Part shown: in pieces, positions 17,787 through 27,065 of the stretch
Position numbering within the stretch: the stretch's first letter is position 1
Layout: each line of letters opens with the position of its first letter
NCBI RefSeq assembly: GCF_023715565.1
Contig: NZ_JAMBOJ010000001.1
Location: 1 to 64,000 of the forward strand
Direction: 5' to 3'
Length of the DNA: 64,000 nt
From: Cytobacillus firmus
Lineage (GTDB): Bacteria > Bacillota > Bacilli > Bacillales > Cytobacillaceae
Program-made: the position numbers and the translations under genes
Notes under the pieces: model-generated
What the model saw: the letters and a program-made list of their open reading frames with translations, nothing else
Databases searched by the model: none
Told to the model about the DNA's origin: nothing

Positions 17787-20387
17787 TCAATTCTTCAATT
17801 TCCTATGCAGCTCATATAATGTATTTAATGCCTGCATTGGAGTCATATCCAGGATATCGAGCACTCTGACTTTATCAATGAGTTTCTTTTCTTTAGATCC
17901 CAATGAAGGTTTCTTCACGTCTTCAGGTTCCTCAAAGAAGGATAACTGTGCAGCAGGCTCTGCAATCTTTTCTGCAGTAGGAATCTCTTTTTTCACTGGG
18001 TGAGGGTCGTTCGATTCAAGCCCTGTTAAAATTTCATTTGCCCTGACAATCAGTTCATTCGGAAGATCTGCAAGCTGGGCAACATGGATTCCGTAACTCT
18101 TATCTGCTGCTCCTTCTTTAATTTTATGAAGAAACACAACCCGTCCATTTTGTTCGACAGCGCTGACATGGATGTTTTTCACTTTTGGCAGTTCTTCTTC
18201 AAGCACGGTCAATTCATGATAGTGGGTGGAGAACAATGTCTTCGCACCAATCCGGTTGTGTATATATTCAATGATTGCCTGTGCCAATGCCATTCCATCA
18301 TATGTGGAAGTTCCGCGTCCGATTTCATCAAATAAAATTAAGCTATTTTGTGTGGCATTCACAATGGCATTTCTCGCTTCAAGCATCTCGACCATGAACG
18401 TACTCTGGCCTGAAATAAGGTCATCAGCGGCACCGATTCTGGTAAATACCTGGTCGAAAATAGGGAGTACTGCTTCTTCAGCAGGCACATAGCATCCGAT
18501 TTGCCCTAAAATCGCAGTAAGTGCGATTTGACGCATATACGTACTTTTACCGGACATATTTGGCCCTGTAATCAGCAGCATTTCCCTGTCTGCATCCATA
18601 TGACAGTCATTAGGCACATATTCCTGTGCGTTCAGCACCTTTTCAACTACTGGATGGCGGCCGTCTTTAATATATACCCGTCTTTCATTAGAAAAGCTTG
18701 GTTTTGTATAATGTCTCTGTTCGCTGACGACTGCAAAACACTGAAGAACATCAAGCTCACTAACCGTTTTCGCCAGCTTTTGCAATCTCGGAATATATTC
18801 TTTTACATATTCACGGACATTCGTAAATAATTCATACTCGAGCTCCACACACTTTTCCTGCGCTTCCAGTATAAGTGCTTCTTTTTCCTTCAATTCGGGT
18901 GTAATAAATCGTTCCGCATTTGTAAGGGTCTGCTTCCGCTCATATTGTCCTTCCTGAAGAAGGTGCAGATTGGCGCGGGTTACTTCTATATAATAGCCAA
19001 ACACACGATTAAAACCGATTTTTAAAGATTTTATGCCCGTTTTTTCACGTTCCTGCTTCTCTAGCTGGGCAATCCAAGTCTTCCCGTTTCTGCTGGCATC
19101 GCGATATTTATCAAGCTCTTCATGATAGTTGTCCTGAATAATGTTTCCATCCTTCAAAGACAGCGGCGGGTTTTCCATTATGGCGCTTTCCAAAGTATCT
19201 GTGACCTCTTCGCAGGCATCCAGGCGCTCAGCCAGCCTCACTGCTTCCTCATTCGGCAGATTTGAGACCATTTCTTTTAATATTGGTATTTGCTGAAGAG
19301 ATTTCTTAAGCTGTACAAGATCGCGGGCATTTACATTCCCAAATGCCACTCTTCCTGCAAGGCGTTCCAGATCATAGACTTCCTTCAGCTTTTCCCGGAT
19401 TTCTTCGCGTTCAAAGAAAGAGCCTATCAGAGTTTCAACCAATGAATGGCGACGCTTGATTTCCTGTTCATCGATAAGCGGTCTGTCGATCCATTGCTTC
19501 AATAGACGCCCTCCCATGGCCGTCTTTGTTTCATCAAGAAGCCACAATAGCGAGCCCTTCTTGCCTTTGCTTCGGATGGTCTCTGTCAGCTCTAAATTCT
19601 TTTTCGAGAAATAATCAATTTTCATGTATTGGTTTACTTGATAAGTCGCCACTTTTTGAAGGTGATCCAGACTTCTCTTCTGCGTGCGGTACAGGTAATT
19701 AATTAATCTGGAAGATGTTCTCCTTAGCTTATCCTGATTTAAATCAATCAGAAGTCCTTCAAAGGAGTCCCGGACTTCACAATCATCCTCGAATGAGATC
19801 GCCATGACGGAGCGTTCTTTCATTCTCCGCTGCCATTCACCATCAAAGTCGTGAGCGATGACTACTTCCTTTGCTCCTGACATGGACAGCTCGTTCAGAA
19901 CCTCCTCAAACCCGTTGCTTAACATCGTTACCTTCGTCTCACCTGTGGATAAATCATTGGTGATAAATCCAAAGGTTTCATCTTCAAAAGCAGAAATCGA
20001 TGCAATATAGTTGTTCTCTTTTTCCTGAAGACCTTTGCCCTCCATCATTGTTCCAGGCGTAATAAGCTGAACGACTTCCCGCTTCACAACGCCCTTTGCC
20101 TGTTTTGGGTCTTCCGTTTGCTCGCAGATTGCCACTTTATAACCTTTTTCAATCAACTGTTCAATATAAACCGGTGCTGAATGATATGGCACCCCGCACA
20201 TGGGAATCCGTTCCTCCGTTCCTCCCTCGCGGCTTGTTAATGTGATTTCAAGTTCCTGTGATGCTTTAAGTGCATCATCAAAAAACATTTCGTAAAAGTC
20301 GCCAAGGCGAAAAAATAAAAAGGCATCCTGATATTCTGCCTTTACTCGTAAATATTGCTGTATCATAGGCGTGTATGCTGCTGCCAT
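17787..20387 (-). CDS. mutS: DNA mismatch repair protein MutS
   Basis: Recognises mismatches and small loops and recruits MutL. It has 866 aa from the chosen ATG at 20387, which has GGAGGA at ideal spacing and gives [17 protein letters not shown] four codons earlier is part of that ribosome binding region. The mismatch-binding N-domain has the [15 protein letters not shown] motif containing the wedge phenylalanine. The ATPase domain has Walker [11 protein letters not shown], Walker [14 protein letters not shown] and the helix-turn-helix end region. It is the first gene of mutSL. Confidence 0.97.
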   Translation of the reverse strand: MAAAYTPMIQQYLRVKAEYQDAFLFFRLGDFYEMFFDDALKASQELEITLTSREGGTEERIPMCGVPYHSAPVYIEQLIEKGYKVAICEQTEDPKQAKGVVKREVVQLITPGTMMEGKGLQEKENNYIASISAFEDETFGFITNDLSTGETKVTMLSNGFEEVLNELSMSGAKEVVIAHDFDGEWQRRMKERSVMAISFEDDCEVRDSFEGLLIDLNQDKLRRTSSRLINYLYRTQKRSLDHLQKVATYQVNQYMKIDYFSKKNLELTETIRSKGKKGSLLWLLDETKTAMGGRLLKQWIDRPLIDEQEIKRRHSLVETLIGSFFEREEIREKLKEVYDLERLAGRVAFGNVNARDLVQLKKSLQQIPILKEMVSNLPNEEAVRLAERLDACEEVTDTLESAIMENPPLSLKDGNIIQDNYHEELDKYRDASRNGKTWIAQLEKQEREKTGIKSLKIGFNRVFGYYIEVTRANLHLLQEGQYERKQTLTNAERFITPELKEKEALILEAQEKCVELEYELFTNVREYVKEYIPRLQKLAKTVSELDVLQCFAVVSEQRHYTKPSFSNERRVYIKDGRHPVVEKVLNAQEYVPNDCHMDADREMLLITGPNMSGKSTYMRQIALTAILGQIGCYVPAEEAVLPIFDQVFTRIGAADDLISGQSTFMVEMLEARNAIVNATQNSLILFDEIGRGTSTYDGMALAQAIIEYIHNRIGAKTLFSTHYHELTVLEEELPKVKNIHVSAVEQNGRVVFLHKIKEGAADKSYGIHVAQLADLPNELIVRANEILTGLESNDPHPVKKEIPTAEKIAEPAAQLSFFEEPEDVKKPSLGSKEKKLIDKVRVLDILDMTPMQALNTLYELHRKLKN

Positions 20388-20458
20388 AACTTCCTCCAAC
20401 GATCTTTAAATTTTTATCAATTTACTTTTAGAGGATTCCTCTAAAAAACGTCTTTCTC

Positions 20459-20467
20459 ATTATATCA
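20459..20467 (-). promoter_or_regulatory. Probable mutS promoter, extended -10
   Basis: On the minus strand TGATATAAT forms an extended -10 (TGn-TATAAT) 72 nt upstream of mutS. No good -35 is visible, which an extended -10 can tolerate. Confidence 0.45.
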
Positions 20468-20533
20468 TAGATTATTAGCGGACTCAGATGTGCAATATTT
20501 GCCTTGGCTAATTCTTATTATTAAGTCAAATAA

Positions 20534-20560
20534 AAGCAGCTCCCCAATGGAGAGCTACTT
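20534..20560 (-). terminator. Terminator of the VOC gene
   Basis: Twelve pairs including two G-U (20534-20545 with 20549-20560) around a 3-nt loop, followed on the minus strand by TTATTTG. It separates the VOC gene from mutS. Confidence 0.65.
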
Positions 20561-20644
20561 GGATTCTTAGTTATTAATGTTTGTTAATCACATAGCCGAA
20601 GTCTTTAAAAGCAACAAAGAAAATACTCCGGCAAACCGATAGTC

Positions 20645-21694
20645 TCATATGCCCGGGGTATTCATCAATACAATCGGCCATCCATCAGGATCTTCAAAGG
20701 TCAATCCGCCTCTGCTCCAGTATGGATTTTCCGGTTCTGTTTCCAGATATCCAAGAGAAGCAAGCCTGTCGGCGATGTTATCTCTCTTCAGAAGGTCCCC
20801 CACATAAAAAACTAATAGATGCTCTTTAGCAGGCTGCGGAAGCTCCATTTTTTCCTTGGATTGAGTAAATTCAAGATGATACTGACTGTCAGGCAGACCA
20901 AACATAATCCCATCATAGCCTTCATGGTTCCAAAATTCGCCGACTCTCTTAAGACCCAATCCTTCTTCGTAAAAGGCAATAAGCCGATCAAGCTGATTTG
21001 TCGGACGTGCTATGCGAAATTGTACAGCAGGGATACTCCCTTCCCATTCTTTTCTCACAATCAATTCGTATGGATATTCCTGATGCTTAAACCTGGCATC
21101 CCTTTGTCCTGATGCGTATATTTTAACAGGAGAAATAACGGCAGCCCTTTCAGTTGGATACCAATTCCGCCCCACTTTCACCAGGACAAAAACCCCTTTG
21201 CTGTCCCCGTAAAAGGCAAACGTCTCACTCGAATCCATTTGTTCATTTTTCAGGTACTGATCTAATTCCTTCTCCATTGATGTAACATCATTAACAGGCA
21301 AACCAACCTCTCCGACATCGTGCCATCGGATCTCCTTCTGTCTAGTTCCCTCTAAAGGACGCTCCAGCATCTCCAGAATATTTCCGTCCGGATCGATAAA
21401 ATATGCCTGCTTGCCCTTCCAAAACATGCTGTACTCGCCTTTCTGATTTGGAACCAGCACACTTTCAGCCCCTAACCTCTGATACATATGATCAAAGTAT
21501 TCGGCATTTGTTCGGAAACAAACATGATAATAAGGAATCGCATCGTCTTTTTCAAAAAGAATTTTTGTTGTGCCGGCCATTATCGTAAAATAACTCTCAG
21601 TCTCTGTCAGCAGCTCCATCTCCAGCACTTTTGTGTAAAATTCTTTCATTCTGTGCATATCATGGCACTTTAAATTCACTTGGAATATTTTCAT
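20645..21694 (-). CDS. Double VOC-domain (glyoxalase/bleomycin-resistance) protein
   Basis: A 349-aa protein with two or more vicinal-oxygen-chelate units: MKIFQVNLKCHD and EFYTKVLEMELL start the first, DPDGNILEMLERP closes it, and the last (PAVQFRIARPTNQLDRLIAFY through EDPDGWPIVLMN) is a full second domain with a degenerate unit between. Such proteins range from lyases to dioxygenases to binding proteins, so the substrate cannot be named. The frame extends upstream to 21748, but the ATG at 21694 starts exactly at the VOC strand and has GGGGAG/GAGG in front. It sits between cotE and mutS, where B. subtilis has nothing comparable. Confidence 0.82.
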   Translation of the reverse strand: MKIFQVNLKCHDMHRMKEFYTKVLEMELLTETESYFTIMAGTTKILFEKDDAIPYYHVCFRTNAEYFDHMYQRLGAESVLVPNQKGEYSMFWKGKQAYFIDPDGNILEMLERPLEGTRQKEIRWHDVGEVGLPVNDVTSMEKELDQYLKNEQMDSSETFAFYGDSKGVFVLVKVGRNWYPTERAAVISPVKIYASGQRDARFKHQEYPYELIVRKEWEGSIPAVQFRIARPTNQLDRLIAFYEEGLGLKRVGEFWNHEGYDGIMFGLPDSQYHLEFTQSKEKMELPQPAKEHLLVFYVGDLLKRDNIADRLASLGYLETEPENPYWSRGGLTFEDPDGWPIVLMNTPGI

Positions 21695-21818
21695 CCTCGC
21701 CTCTCCCCTTTGCATCTGATACCTCCATTCTAAGTAAATACTATTCAAATGGATTCAGACTAAAGATGGAAGGTGCAGTAGTTATTTCGCTTGATTTCAG
21801 AAGAAAGTATAAAAAGAA

Positions 21819-21845
21819 AAACTAGGAAGTAAAACCTCCTAGTTT
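21819..21845 (-). terminator. cotE terminator
   Basis: AAACTAGGA (21819-21827) pairs with TCCTAGTTT (21837-21845), 4 nt after the cotE stop. The minus strand continues with TTCTTTTT. Confidence 0.8.
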
Positions 21846-21849
21846 GTCA

Positions 21850-22395
21850 TTACTCTTCTTCAGTTCCCACCAGGAAATCCGGATTTAAATCTTCGAATTC
21901 TTCATCTTCCACATCAAGCCCCCAAGCGTCATCATCACATTCGCACTTGTCTGGGTAGACAGCTACACACACTTTTGTTTCGCCGATTACCTCGACCATG
22001 AACTCTCTTTCCACTGTGACGATGATTTTGTTGCCGTTTGGAGAAATGACAGCTTCACAGCAGCTCGGCTGCTGCAGAACACGGGCGATGATATCATGAT
22101 CATCCAAACAGTCCGGATCACGGTACTTCAACTTAATGACATCTTTATACTCAACCCGTTCGGTAACAACTTCGGTTTTTGTATTATTGTTAAAAGAGTA
22201 CCAAACGTTAATGTCATAATGGCCGCAGATTTCCACTGTTTTTCCGGCTTTTTTCGCCTCGTACGTATGGTTTATGATCCAGCAGCCAAGTATGCTTGAC
22301 GGATGGTGTGACGGGCAGATCGTATGATTGGACTGTGTGAATTTACGTCCTTTCGCAACGACCGCTTTCGTTATAATCTCTCTGTAATCTCCCAT
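21850..22395 (-). CDS. cotE: Outer spore coat morphogenetic protein CotE
   Basis: Organises assembly of the outer coat on the forespore surface. It has 181 aa from the ATG at 22395, the same as B. subtilis CotE; the frame is open 10 codons further, but GAGGAGGG lies between. [18 protein letters not shown] at the N-terminus, [11 protein letters not shown] (about 36-46), DINVWYSF and the acidic tail ending [11 protein letters not shown] are diagnostic. Extra cysteines (CECDDD near the tail) differ from B. subtilis. The promoter carries a sigma-E-like sequence at 22500-22527. In B. subtilis it directly follows ricA; here three unknown genes lie between. Confidence 0.96.
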   Translation of the reverse strand: MGDYREIITKAVVAKGRKFTQSNHTICPSHHPSSILGCWIINHTYEAKKAGKTVEICGHYDINVWYSFNNNTKTEVVTERVEYKDVIKLKYRDPDCLDDHDIIARVLQQPSCCEAVISPNGNKIIVTVEREFMVEVIGETKVCVAVYPDKCECDDDAWGLDVEDEEFEDLNPDFLVGTEEE

Positions 22396-22499
22396 TGCGA
22401 GCGAACCCTCCTCATTCATTTTCAATTCATCCTATGCGGGATATTAGACTAGTGTGCGATAATTTTTATGAATGTTAGGCAAAAGTATTGGCATGATTT

Positions 22500-22527
22500 A
22501 TAGTATGCCGAAAGCGGGCGAATGTTC
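22500..22527 (-). promoter_or_regulatory. Probable sigma-E promoter of cotE
   Basis: On the minus strand GAACATT (22521-22527), a 13-nt spacer and CATACTAT (22500-22507). These match the sigma-E consensus KMATATT and CATACANT with one mismatch each. The distance to the cotE ATG is about 100 nt. Mother-cell sigma-E control of cotE is established in B. subtilis. Confidence 0.5.
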
Positions 22528-22701
22528 CGGTCTGAACAAATCCTGACGGAGATTAAATATGTATCATGGCTGCCATAAATAAGAGGCTTTACCCCCAAGC
22601 AGGTAAGTAATTGAAAAATGCACGTTTGTCCTATTACACCTGCGGAGACAGCTTGGCTAATGAATCAATATAATAAACTATCGATAAGGAGGTGAACAGG
22701 A

Positions 22702-23076
22702 ATGGCAGACAAGGAGAACTCCAGCTATAAAGTTTCAATCAATGGAAAAGAGCTGACAGGGGAAGAAGCAAAACAATATGCAGAACAGATGGTTGCCAAA
22801 TTTACTGAATCATTGGGCGGAATTTATTCAAAAGGATTAGAAAAAATTCAGTCAGAAGAGTTAAAAGGAAATCTAATGGAATCTCTTAAGCCATTGAAAA
22901 ACTTGGAAGGTCTCTTCACAAAAAATTCCTCCGGGATCGGGAATATGATTCCAGCATTAAAAAATCTGCTGCCTGTTGTGGAAACATCCGAAGATTATAA
23001 ACAGGTAAAACTATCTGTAAATGGAAAAAAACTTTTGGATTTAGATCTTACCGATATGATGAAGAAAGATTCATAA
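22702..23076 (+). CDS. Unrecognised protein, first gene of the cotE-adjacent cluster
   Basis: A 124-aa, soluble, mostly polar protein of no family I recognise. The two ends resemble each other: YKVSINGKEL (residues 9-18) and VKLSVNGKKLLDLDL near residues 103-117, each a likely beta-hairpin around Asn-Gly-Lys. The middle is helical and amphipathic (LGGIYSKGLEKIQSEELKG). There is no signal peptide and no cysteine. The ATG has a very strong AAGGAGGTGA. It is divergent from cotE over a 306-bp intergenic region and is followed 43 nt later by the next small gene, so it probably leads an operon. Possibly sporulation-linked by position only. Confidence 0.7.
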   Translation: MADKENSSYKVSINGKELTGEEAKQYAEQMVAKFTESLGGIYSKGLEKIQSEELKGNLMESLKPLKNLEGLFTKNSSGIGNMIPALKNLLPVVETSEDYKQVKLSVNGKKLLDLDLTDMMKKDS

Positions 23077-23119
23077 TCTGGACATCAGCCACTTCAATCA
23101 ATTGAAGGAGGTGAAAACC

Positions 23120-23416
23120 ATGCTATCAAGATACTACGACGATTGCGAAAATGACAATAGCGTATTGCCAAGCGGAGGAGCAGTAAATGGAGCAGACAGC
23201 GGCAACGAAGCTGAAGCTTTTACTTTCGCTGCACAAGCCAATCTTCCGCAAACGAACCTGAACGGACAACTGCCGATTTCAGGAGGCGGATTTGCTGTCA
23301 ATGCTGCACTGATCAACATTCCGATTCTTTCCGCTCAATACAATATTGCAAATGGAGGAGACTCCACTGCTATTTCTGTAAACACTACAACTCAGCAGCA
23401 AAGCAATAAAGCGTAA
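23120..23416 (+). CDS. Unrecognised low-complexity protein, second gene of cluster
   Basis: A 98-aa protein from the ATG at 23120, which has AAGGAGGTGA at ideal spacing (an in-frame TTG-type start six codons earlier lies inside that site). After a short acidic head (SRYYDDCEND) the sequence is rich in Ala, Asn, Gly, Ser, Thr and Gln, with alternating hydrophobic positions (FAVNAALINIPILSAQYNI) and a polar Gln-rich end (TTTQQQSNKA). This resembles structural or self-assembling surface proteins rather than enzymes. No family is recognised. Neighbouring genes have equally strong ribosome binding sites, which suggests high expression. Confidence 0.65.
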   Translation: MLSRYYDDCENDNSVLPSGGAVNGADSGNEAEAFTFAAQANLPQTNLNGQLPISGGGFAVNAALINIPILSAQYNIANGGDSTAISVNTTTQQQSNKA

Positions 23417-23480
23417 TATTAAAATAAAGCCTTTTTCTATGCAGAGTCTTAGAATGTCCAAAAAGAAGGGAGGGAGTACC

Positions 23481-23831
23481 ATGCTAAGTCAAAATATACA
23501 AAATCTGGATCTGGATCCGGAAGTCCTCAAGCAGCTGGGTATTCCAAAGGAGTTCATTGATATGGCTGCAGAAGCAGGAATACCGTCCATCAATAACCAT
23601 GCTGCCGGCGGAAAGGGCGGACGGGCTATTAATCTCACATATGTGGATAATTACTCAACATTGCTCCTTGTATATACTTTCCTTCTTAACTTTTTGGACA
23701 AAAAGTCTGATGATGCAGGAACTAAAATGCTTAATCAATCCTTGCTGTCGACTTTAAATGCTGCGATTATCGAACAGCAGGAGTATAGAAAAGAATTTTT
23801 AAAGGCAGTAGAACTATTGCGAAACCAATAA
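23481..23831 (+). CDS. Unrecognised protein, third gene of cluster
   Basis: A 116-aa protein from the ATG at 23481, preceded by GGGAGGGAG; the frame starts 14 codons earlier without a better site. The N-terminal half holds LDLDPEVLKQLGIPKEFIDMA and a Gly-rich turn AAGGKGGRAINL. The middle is a hydrophobic stretch (TLLLVYTFLLNFLD) that could be a membrane segment or buried helix, followed by an amphipathic C-terminal helix (EQQEYRKEFLKAVELLRNQ). No family is recognised. It ends 100 nt before the convergent ricA, with a shared terminator. Confidence 0.65.
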   Translation: MLSQNIQNLDLDPEVLKQLGIPKEFIDMAAEAGIPSINNHAAGGKGGRAINLTYVDNYSTLLLVYTFLLNFLDKKSDDAGTKMLNQSLLSTLNAAIIEQQEYRKEFLKAVELLRNQ

Positions 23832-23887
23832 ATGGCCCCCACAACCCATGGCCAATACCAATTCCTCCCTTTAATATAGAGCGTAAA

Positions 23888-23919
23888 AAACACCCTGCAC
23901 TCTCTGGTGCAGGGTGTTT
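23888..23919. terminator. Bidirectional terminator, small-gene cluster and ricA
   Basis: A perfect 13-bp stem (23888-23900 with 23907-23919) and 6-nt loop between two convergent units. The minus strand continues with TTTTACGC, so it is strongest for ricA. Confidence 0.85.
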
Positions 23920-23931
23920 CCGTTTCTGTAA

Positions 23932-24357
23932 TTAATGTGAACAGCTGCTGTTCTTGATCTTAGATCCCGTTTCGCCGCTCAGCAAATCTCCGCCAGTAGT
24001 CATAATGACTTCGTCTGTTACTGTGTTGGAAATGGTATTTGCCACAATTTGAAGCAATTCATTAACATCCACCTGGGATTGCTTGAATTCCTGTACAACA
24101 GGAATCTCATCCAGCTGCTGCTCCAATTTGGCTATTTTTTCTTCCGTATTCTTTAATGCTTCAGCTTTTCCATAATGCTGAAGATTAACAGCCTGCTTTT
24201 GCAAACCTTTGATGGCTGTGATGGTTGCACTAACCTTCTCATTACCATTAATCTGTGCTTCTGCACGTTTGAAAAAATCAACTTCTTCTGTCTCTGCAAT
24301 CATACGTGCCAAATCTTTCGCACGTTCAACAATTTCACTCTTTGTGTATTTAGCCAT
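23932..24357 (-). CDS. ricA: RicA (YmcA), subunit of the RNase Y specificity complex
   Basis: A 141-aa helical protein that joins RicF (YlbF) and RicT (YaaT) in an iron-sulfur complex. In B. subtilis this complex steers RNase Y processing and supports sporulation, biofilm formation and competence. The FFKRAEAQIN motif (near 28) and the C-terminal GGDLLSGETGSK followed by a Cys near the end are typical. The start overlaps the miaB stop (TAATG), so the two are translationally coupled. RNase Y itself is encoded in this window. Confidence 0.94.
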   Translation of the reverse strand: MAKYTKSEIVERAKDLARMIAETEEVDFFKRAEAQINGNEKVSATITAIKGLQKQAVNLQHYGKAEALKNTEEKIAKLEQQLDEIPVVQEFKQSQVDVNELLQIVANTISNTVTDEVIMTTGGDLLSGETGSKIKNSSCSH

Positions 24358-25907
24358 TACTGATTCACCTCTACCGCATCTAGTTCTTCAACCATTTCTC
24401 CGTTTAAAGACCATGTCTTTGCAGCCGTTACTTTTACTTTTACAATCTTGCCGATTGCTGTTTTCGGCCCCTTAAAGTTTACAAGCTTATTTTTTCTTGT
24501 GTATCCTGCAAGAATTTCAGGATTGTTCTTGCTTTCACCTTCCACAAGAACTTCTACAATCTGGCCTTGATATTGTTTCATAGCCTCTGCAGATAATTCA
24601 TTCACTATTGCATTCAGACGCTGAAGTCGCTCTTTCTTTACTTCCATTGGTACATTATCCACCATTTTGGCAGCTGGTGTACCTTCCCGAGGTGAGTAAA
24701 TGAACGTATAAGCAGCTTCGAAGCCTACCTCCCTGTATAGGGAAATTGTTTCTTCAAATTGCTCTTCTGTCTCATTAGGATAGCCAACAATAATATCAGT
24801 GGTAAAGGTTGCCCCTGGAATAGCCGCTTTAATTTTGCGAACCAGCTCCAAGTATTGTTCTCTTGTATATTTACGCGCCATGATTTTCAAGACATCCGTA
24901 GAACCGGATTGAACCGGAAGGTGAATGTGTTCTACCAGATTTCCGCCTTTTGCAAGCACTTCAATCAGATGATCATCAAAATCACGAGGATGGCTGGTTG
25001 TAAAACGTACACGTTGAATATCGATCTTGCGCATTTCATCCATCAAATCGCCAAGGCCATATTTGATATCCTCAAAATCTTTTCCGTATGCGTTTACGTT
25101 CTGCCCAAGTAGGGTAATTTCCTGATAGCCCTGTGCCGCTAACTGGCGAACTTCCTGAATAATATCTTCAGGTCGTCTGCTCCGCTCTTTTCCGCGTGTA
25201 TAAGGAACAATGCAATACGTGCAGAATTTATCACAGCCGTACATAATATTAACCCATGCTTTAATATTACCGCGGCGTATTTTTGGAAGGTTTTCAATTA
25301 CATCCCCTTCCTTAGACCATACTTCAATAACCATTTCCTTTGACATATAGGCTTCTTGAAGAATGTTAGGAAGACGGTGAATGTTGTGTGTTCCAAAAAT
25401 CATATCTACCTGGTTATAGGTTTTAAGAATCTTGTTAACAACCGATTCCTCCTGGGACATACATCCGCAGACCCCAATCAGAAGATCCGGTTTTTCTTTT
25501 TTTAAATGTTTAAGATGGCCAAGTTCTCCAAACACTTTATTCTCTGCATTTTCCCGGATGGCACATGTATTAAGCAAAATGACATTCGCATCTTCCACTG
25601 AGTCTGTAGGCTCATAGCCAAGACCGAGGAAAATGCCGGCCATGACTTCGGTATCATGCTCGTTCATCTGGCAGCCGTATGTGCGGATATAGAATTTGCG
25701 GCCATTTCCCATGCCATAAAATTCTTCAGGGATGTTAAAATCTTTATGATATTTCACTTCTTCTTTACCGCGTTTTTTCGCTTCCTTTAAGGAAGGTGCA
25801 GTGTAAACAGTTTCAAAATATTTGCTGTAATCTTTTACGGATTTTTTGTCCGAAGGATTTGCTGTTTGCACTTGCTGACTTTCTAAACGTTGTTTTTCGT
25901 TCATCAT
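24357..25907 (-). CDS. miaB: tRNA methylthiotransferase MiaB
   Basis: A radical-SAM enzyme that turns i6A37 into ms2i6A37 in tRNA, acting after MiaA. It has 516 aa. The N-terminal MTTase domain has cysteines in [17 protein letters not shown] and GCMSQEES for one 4Fe-4S cluster. The radical SAM motif CDKFCTYC near 230 holds the other, and a TRAM domain sits at the C-terminus (IVEVLVEG to the end). An N-terminal extension of about 60 residues is typical of Bacillus. It forms an operon with ricA. The promoter lies at 26003-26031. Confidence 0.97.
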   Translation of the reverse strand: MMNEKQRLESQQVQTANPSDKKSVKDYSKYFETVYTAPSLKEAKKRGKEEVKYHKDFNIPEEFYGMGNGRKFYIRTYGCQMNEHDTEVMAGIFLGLGYEPTDSVEDANVILLNTCAIRENAENKVFGELGHLKHLKKEKPDLLIGVCGCMSQEESVVNKILKTYNQVDMIFGTHNIHRLPNILQEAYMSKEMVIEVWSKEGDVIENLPKIRRGNIKAWVNIMYGCDKFCTYCIVPYTRGKERSRRPEDIIQEVRQLAAQGYQEITLLGQNVNAYGKDFEDIKYGLGDLMDEMRKIDIQRVRFTTSHPRDFDDHLIEVLAKGGNLVEHIHLPVQSGSTDVLKIMARKYTREQYLELVRKIKAAIPGATFTTDIIVGYPNETEEQFEETISLYREVGFEAAYTFIYSPREGTPAAKMVDNVPMEVKKERLQRLNAIVNELSAEAMKQYQGQIVEVLVEGESKNNPEILAGYTRKNKLVNFKGPKTAIGKIVKVKVTAAKTWSLNGEMVEELDAVEVNQ

Positions 25908-26002
25908 TTATCCCCTTTCTCTTTTTCCAGAGCATCATCTATCATTTAAACTCATTTTTCAGCTAATATTATGCTGTGCAATATACATGTGCACATTATT
26001 AT

Positions 26003-26031
26003 AGTATAAGGCTTTCTGATAGTTAAAACAA
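26003..26031 (-). promoter_or_regulatory. miaB-ricA sigma-A promoter
   Basis: On the minus strand TTGTTT (26026-26031), a 17-nt spacer and TATACT (26003-26008), 95 nt before miaB. Confidence 0.6.
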
Positions 26032-26167
26032 TAGAAAACCGCTCTGCCACTTATCAGAAACTATTACTTGTATGTACGATCAGGGATAATATTAATCCCG
26101 CACAATCACTAATACTAGACCACATTTAGTGTTTTGTGTGTGATAAGTGTCACATTTGACTCAAAAA

Positions 26168-26192
26168 AGAAGCCCGGATGCCCCGAGCTTCT
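26168..26192 (-). terminator. korAB terminator
   Basis: AGAAGC (26168-26173) plus CCGG pairs with the segment ending GCTTCT (26187-26192), with a G-U pair. The minus strand continues with TTTTTTGAG, 6 nt after the korB stop. Confidence 0.8.
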
Positions 26193-26198
26193 AGTCTA

Positions 26199-27065
26199 TT
26201 ACATAAATTCAGCTGCAAGTTTATCAAAGTGAGCTTGATCAAGTTCAAGGTCTGCTTGTGATAATGGTGTTTCAGAGTAACCTGAAAGAAGTTCCTGGTA
26301 TGACTTTCGCTCAGTGTCCTGATAGATTAAGCCAGTTACAAGACCGCTGTGTTTCATAAGAGTCTGCATAGCCAGTTCACGGCTGGAAGGGTCATAGCCT
26401 TCCACATCGCTTAGCTTTGTCAGGTTTTCTTTAAACCAGTCATATGTGTTTACTTTGTTGTATGTAACACATGGGCTGAACACGTTAATCAAAGAAAAGC
26501 CATCATGCTTGATTCCTGCTTCGATTAACGCAGTCAGATCTTTAAGGTCAGTAGAGAAGCTCTGCGCCACGAACGTCGCACCAGCAGTTAATGCCATTTC
26601 CATTGGAGAAATCGCCTGCTCAATCGAACCTTGCGGAGTGGACTTAGTTTTGAAGCCAGCCGCAGAACGAGGTGAAGTCTGTCCTTTTGTTAAACCATAG
26701 ATTTGGTTATCCATTACGATGTAAGTGATGTTCACATTACGGCGGATTGCATGGATTGTATGGCCCATACCGATTGCGAATCCATCACCGTCACCGCCGG
26801 AAGCGATAACTGTTAAATCGCGGTTAGCCATTTTAACACCCTGGGCGATTGGTAGTGAACGTCCATGAATGCCATGAAAACCATATGAATTGATATAACC
26901 GGAAATACGTCCGGAACAGCCGATGCCTGATACGATTGCTAAGTTCTCAGGCTCTAAACCAACGTTTGCTGCCGCACGCTGAATCGCAGCCTGCACGGAG
27001 AAGTCTCCACAGCCCGGGCACCAGTTTGGTTTTACATTATTTCGAAATTCTTTAAATGTGGCCAT
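26199..27065 (-). CDS. korB: 2-oxoacid:ferredoxin oxidoreductase, beta subunit
   Basis: The TPP-binding beta subunit of a 2-oxoglutarate-type (or broad 2-oxoacid) ferredoxin oxidoreductase, which turns a 2-oxoacid and CoA into acyl-CoA, CO2 and reduced ferredoxin. It has 288 aa. CPGCG near residue 17 and GIGCSGRIS near 48 belong to the cofactor and cluster region, and GDGDGFAIG near 92 is the Mg-TPP motif. It directly abuts korA (no gap) and shares its transcript. In aerobic Bacillaceae it may work beside or instead of 2-oxoglutarate dehydrogenase; the substrate choice is inference. Confidence 0.92.
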   Translation of the reverse strand: MATFKEFRNNVKPNWCPGCGDFSVQAAIQRAAANVGLEPENLAIVSGIGCSGRISGYINSYGFHGIHGRSLPIAQGVKMANRDLTVIASGGDGDGFAIGMGHTIHAIRRNVNITYIVMDNQIYGLTKGQTSPRSAAGFKTKSTPQGSIEQAISPMEMALTAGATFVAQSFSTDLKDLTALIEAGIKHDGFSLINVFSPCVTYNKVNTYDWFKENLTKLSDVEGYDPSSRELAMQTLMKHSGLVTGLIYQDTERKSYQELLSGYSETPLSQADLELDQAHFDKLAAEFM

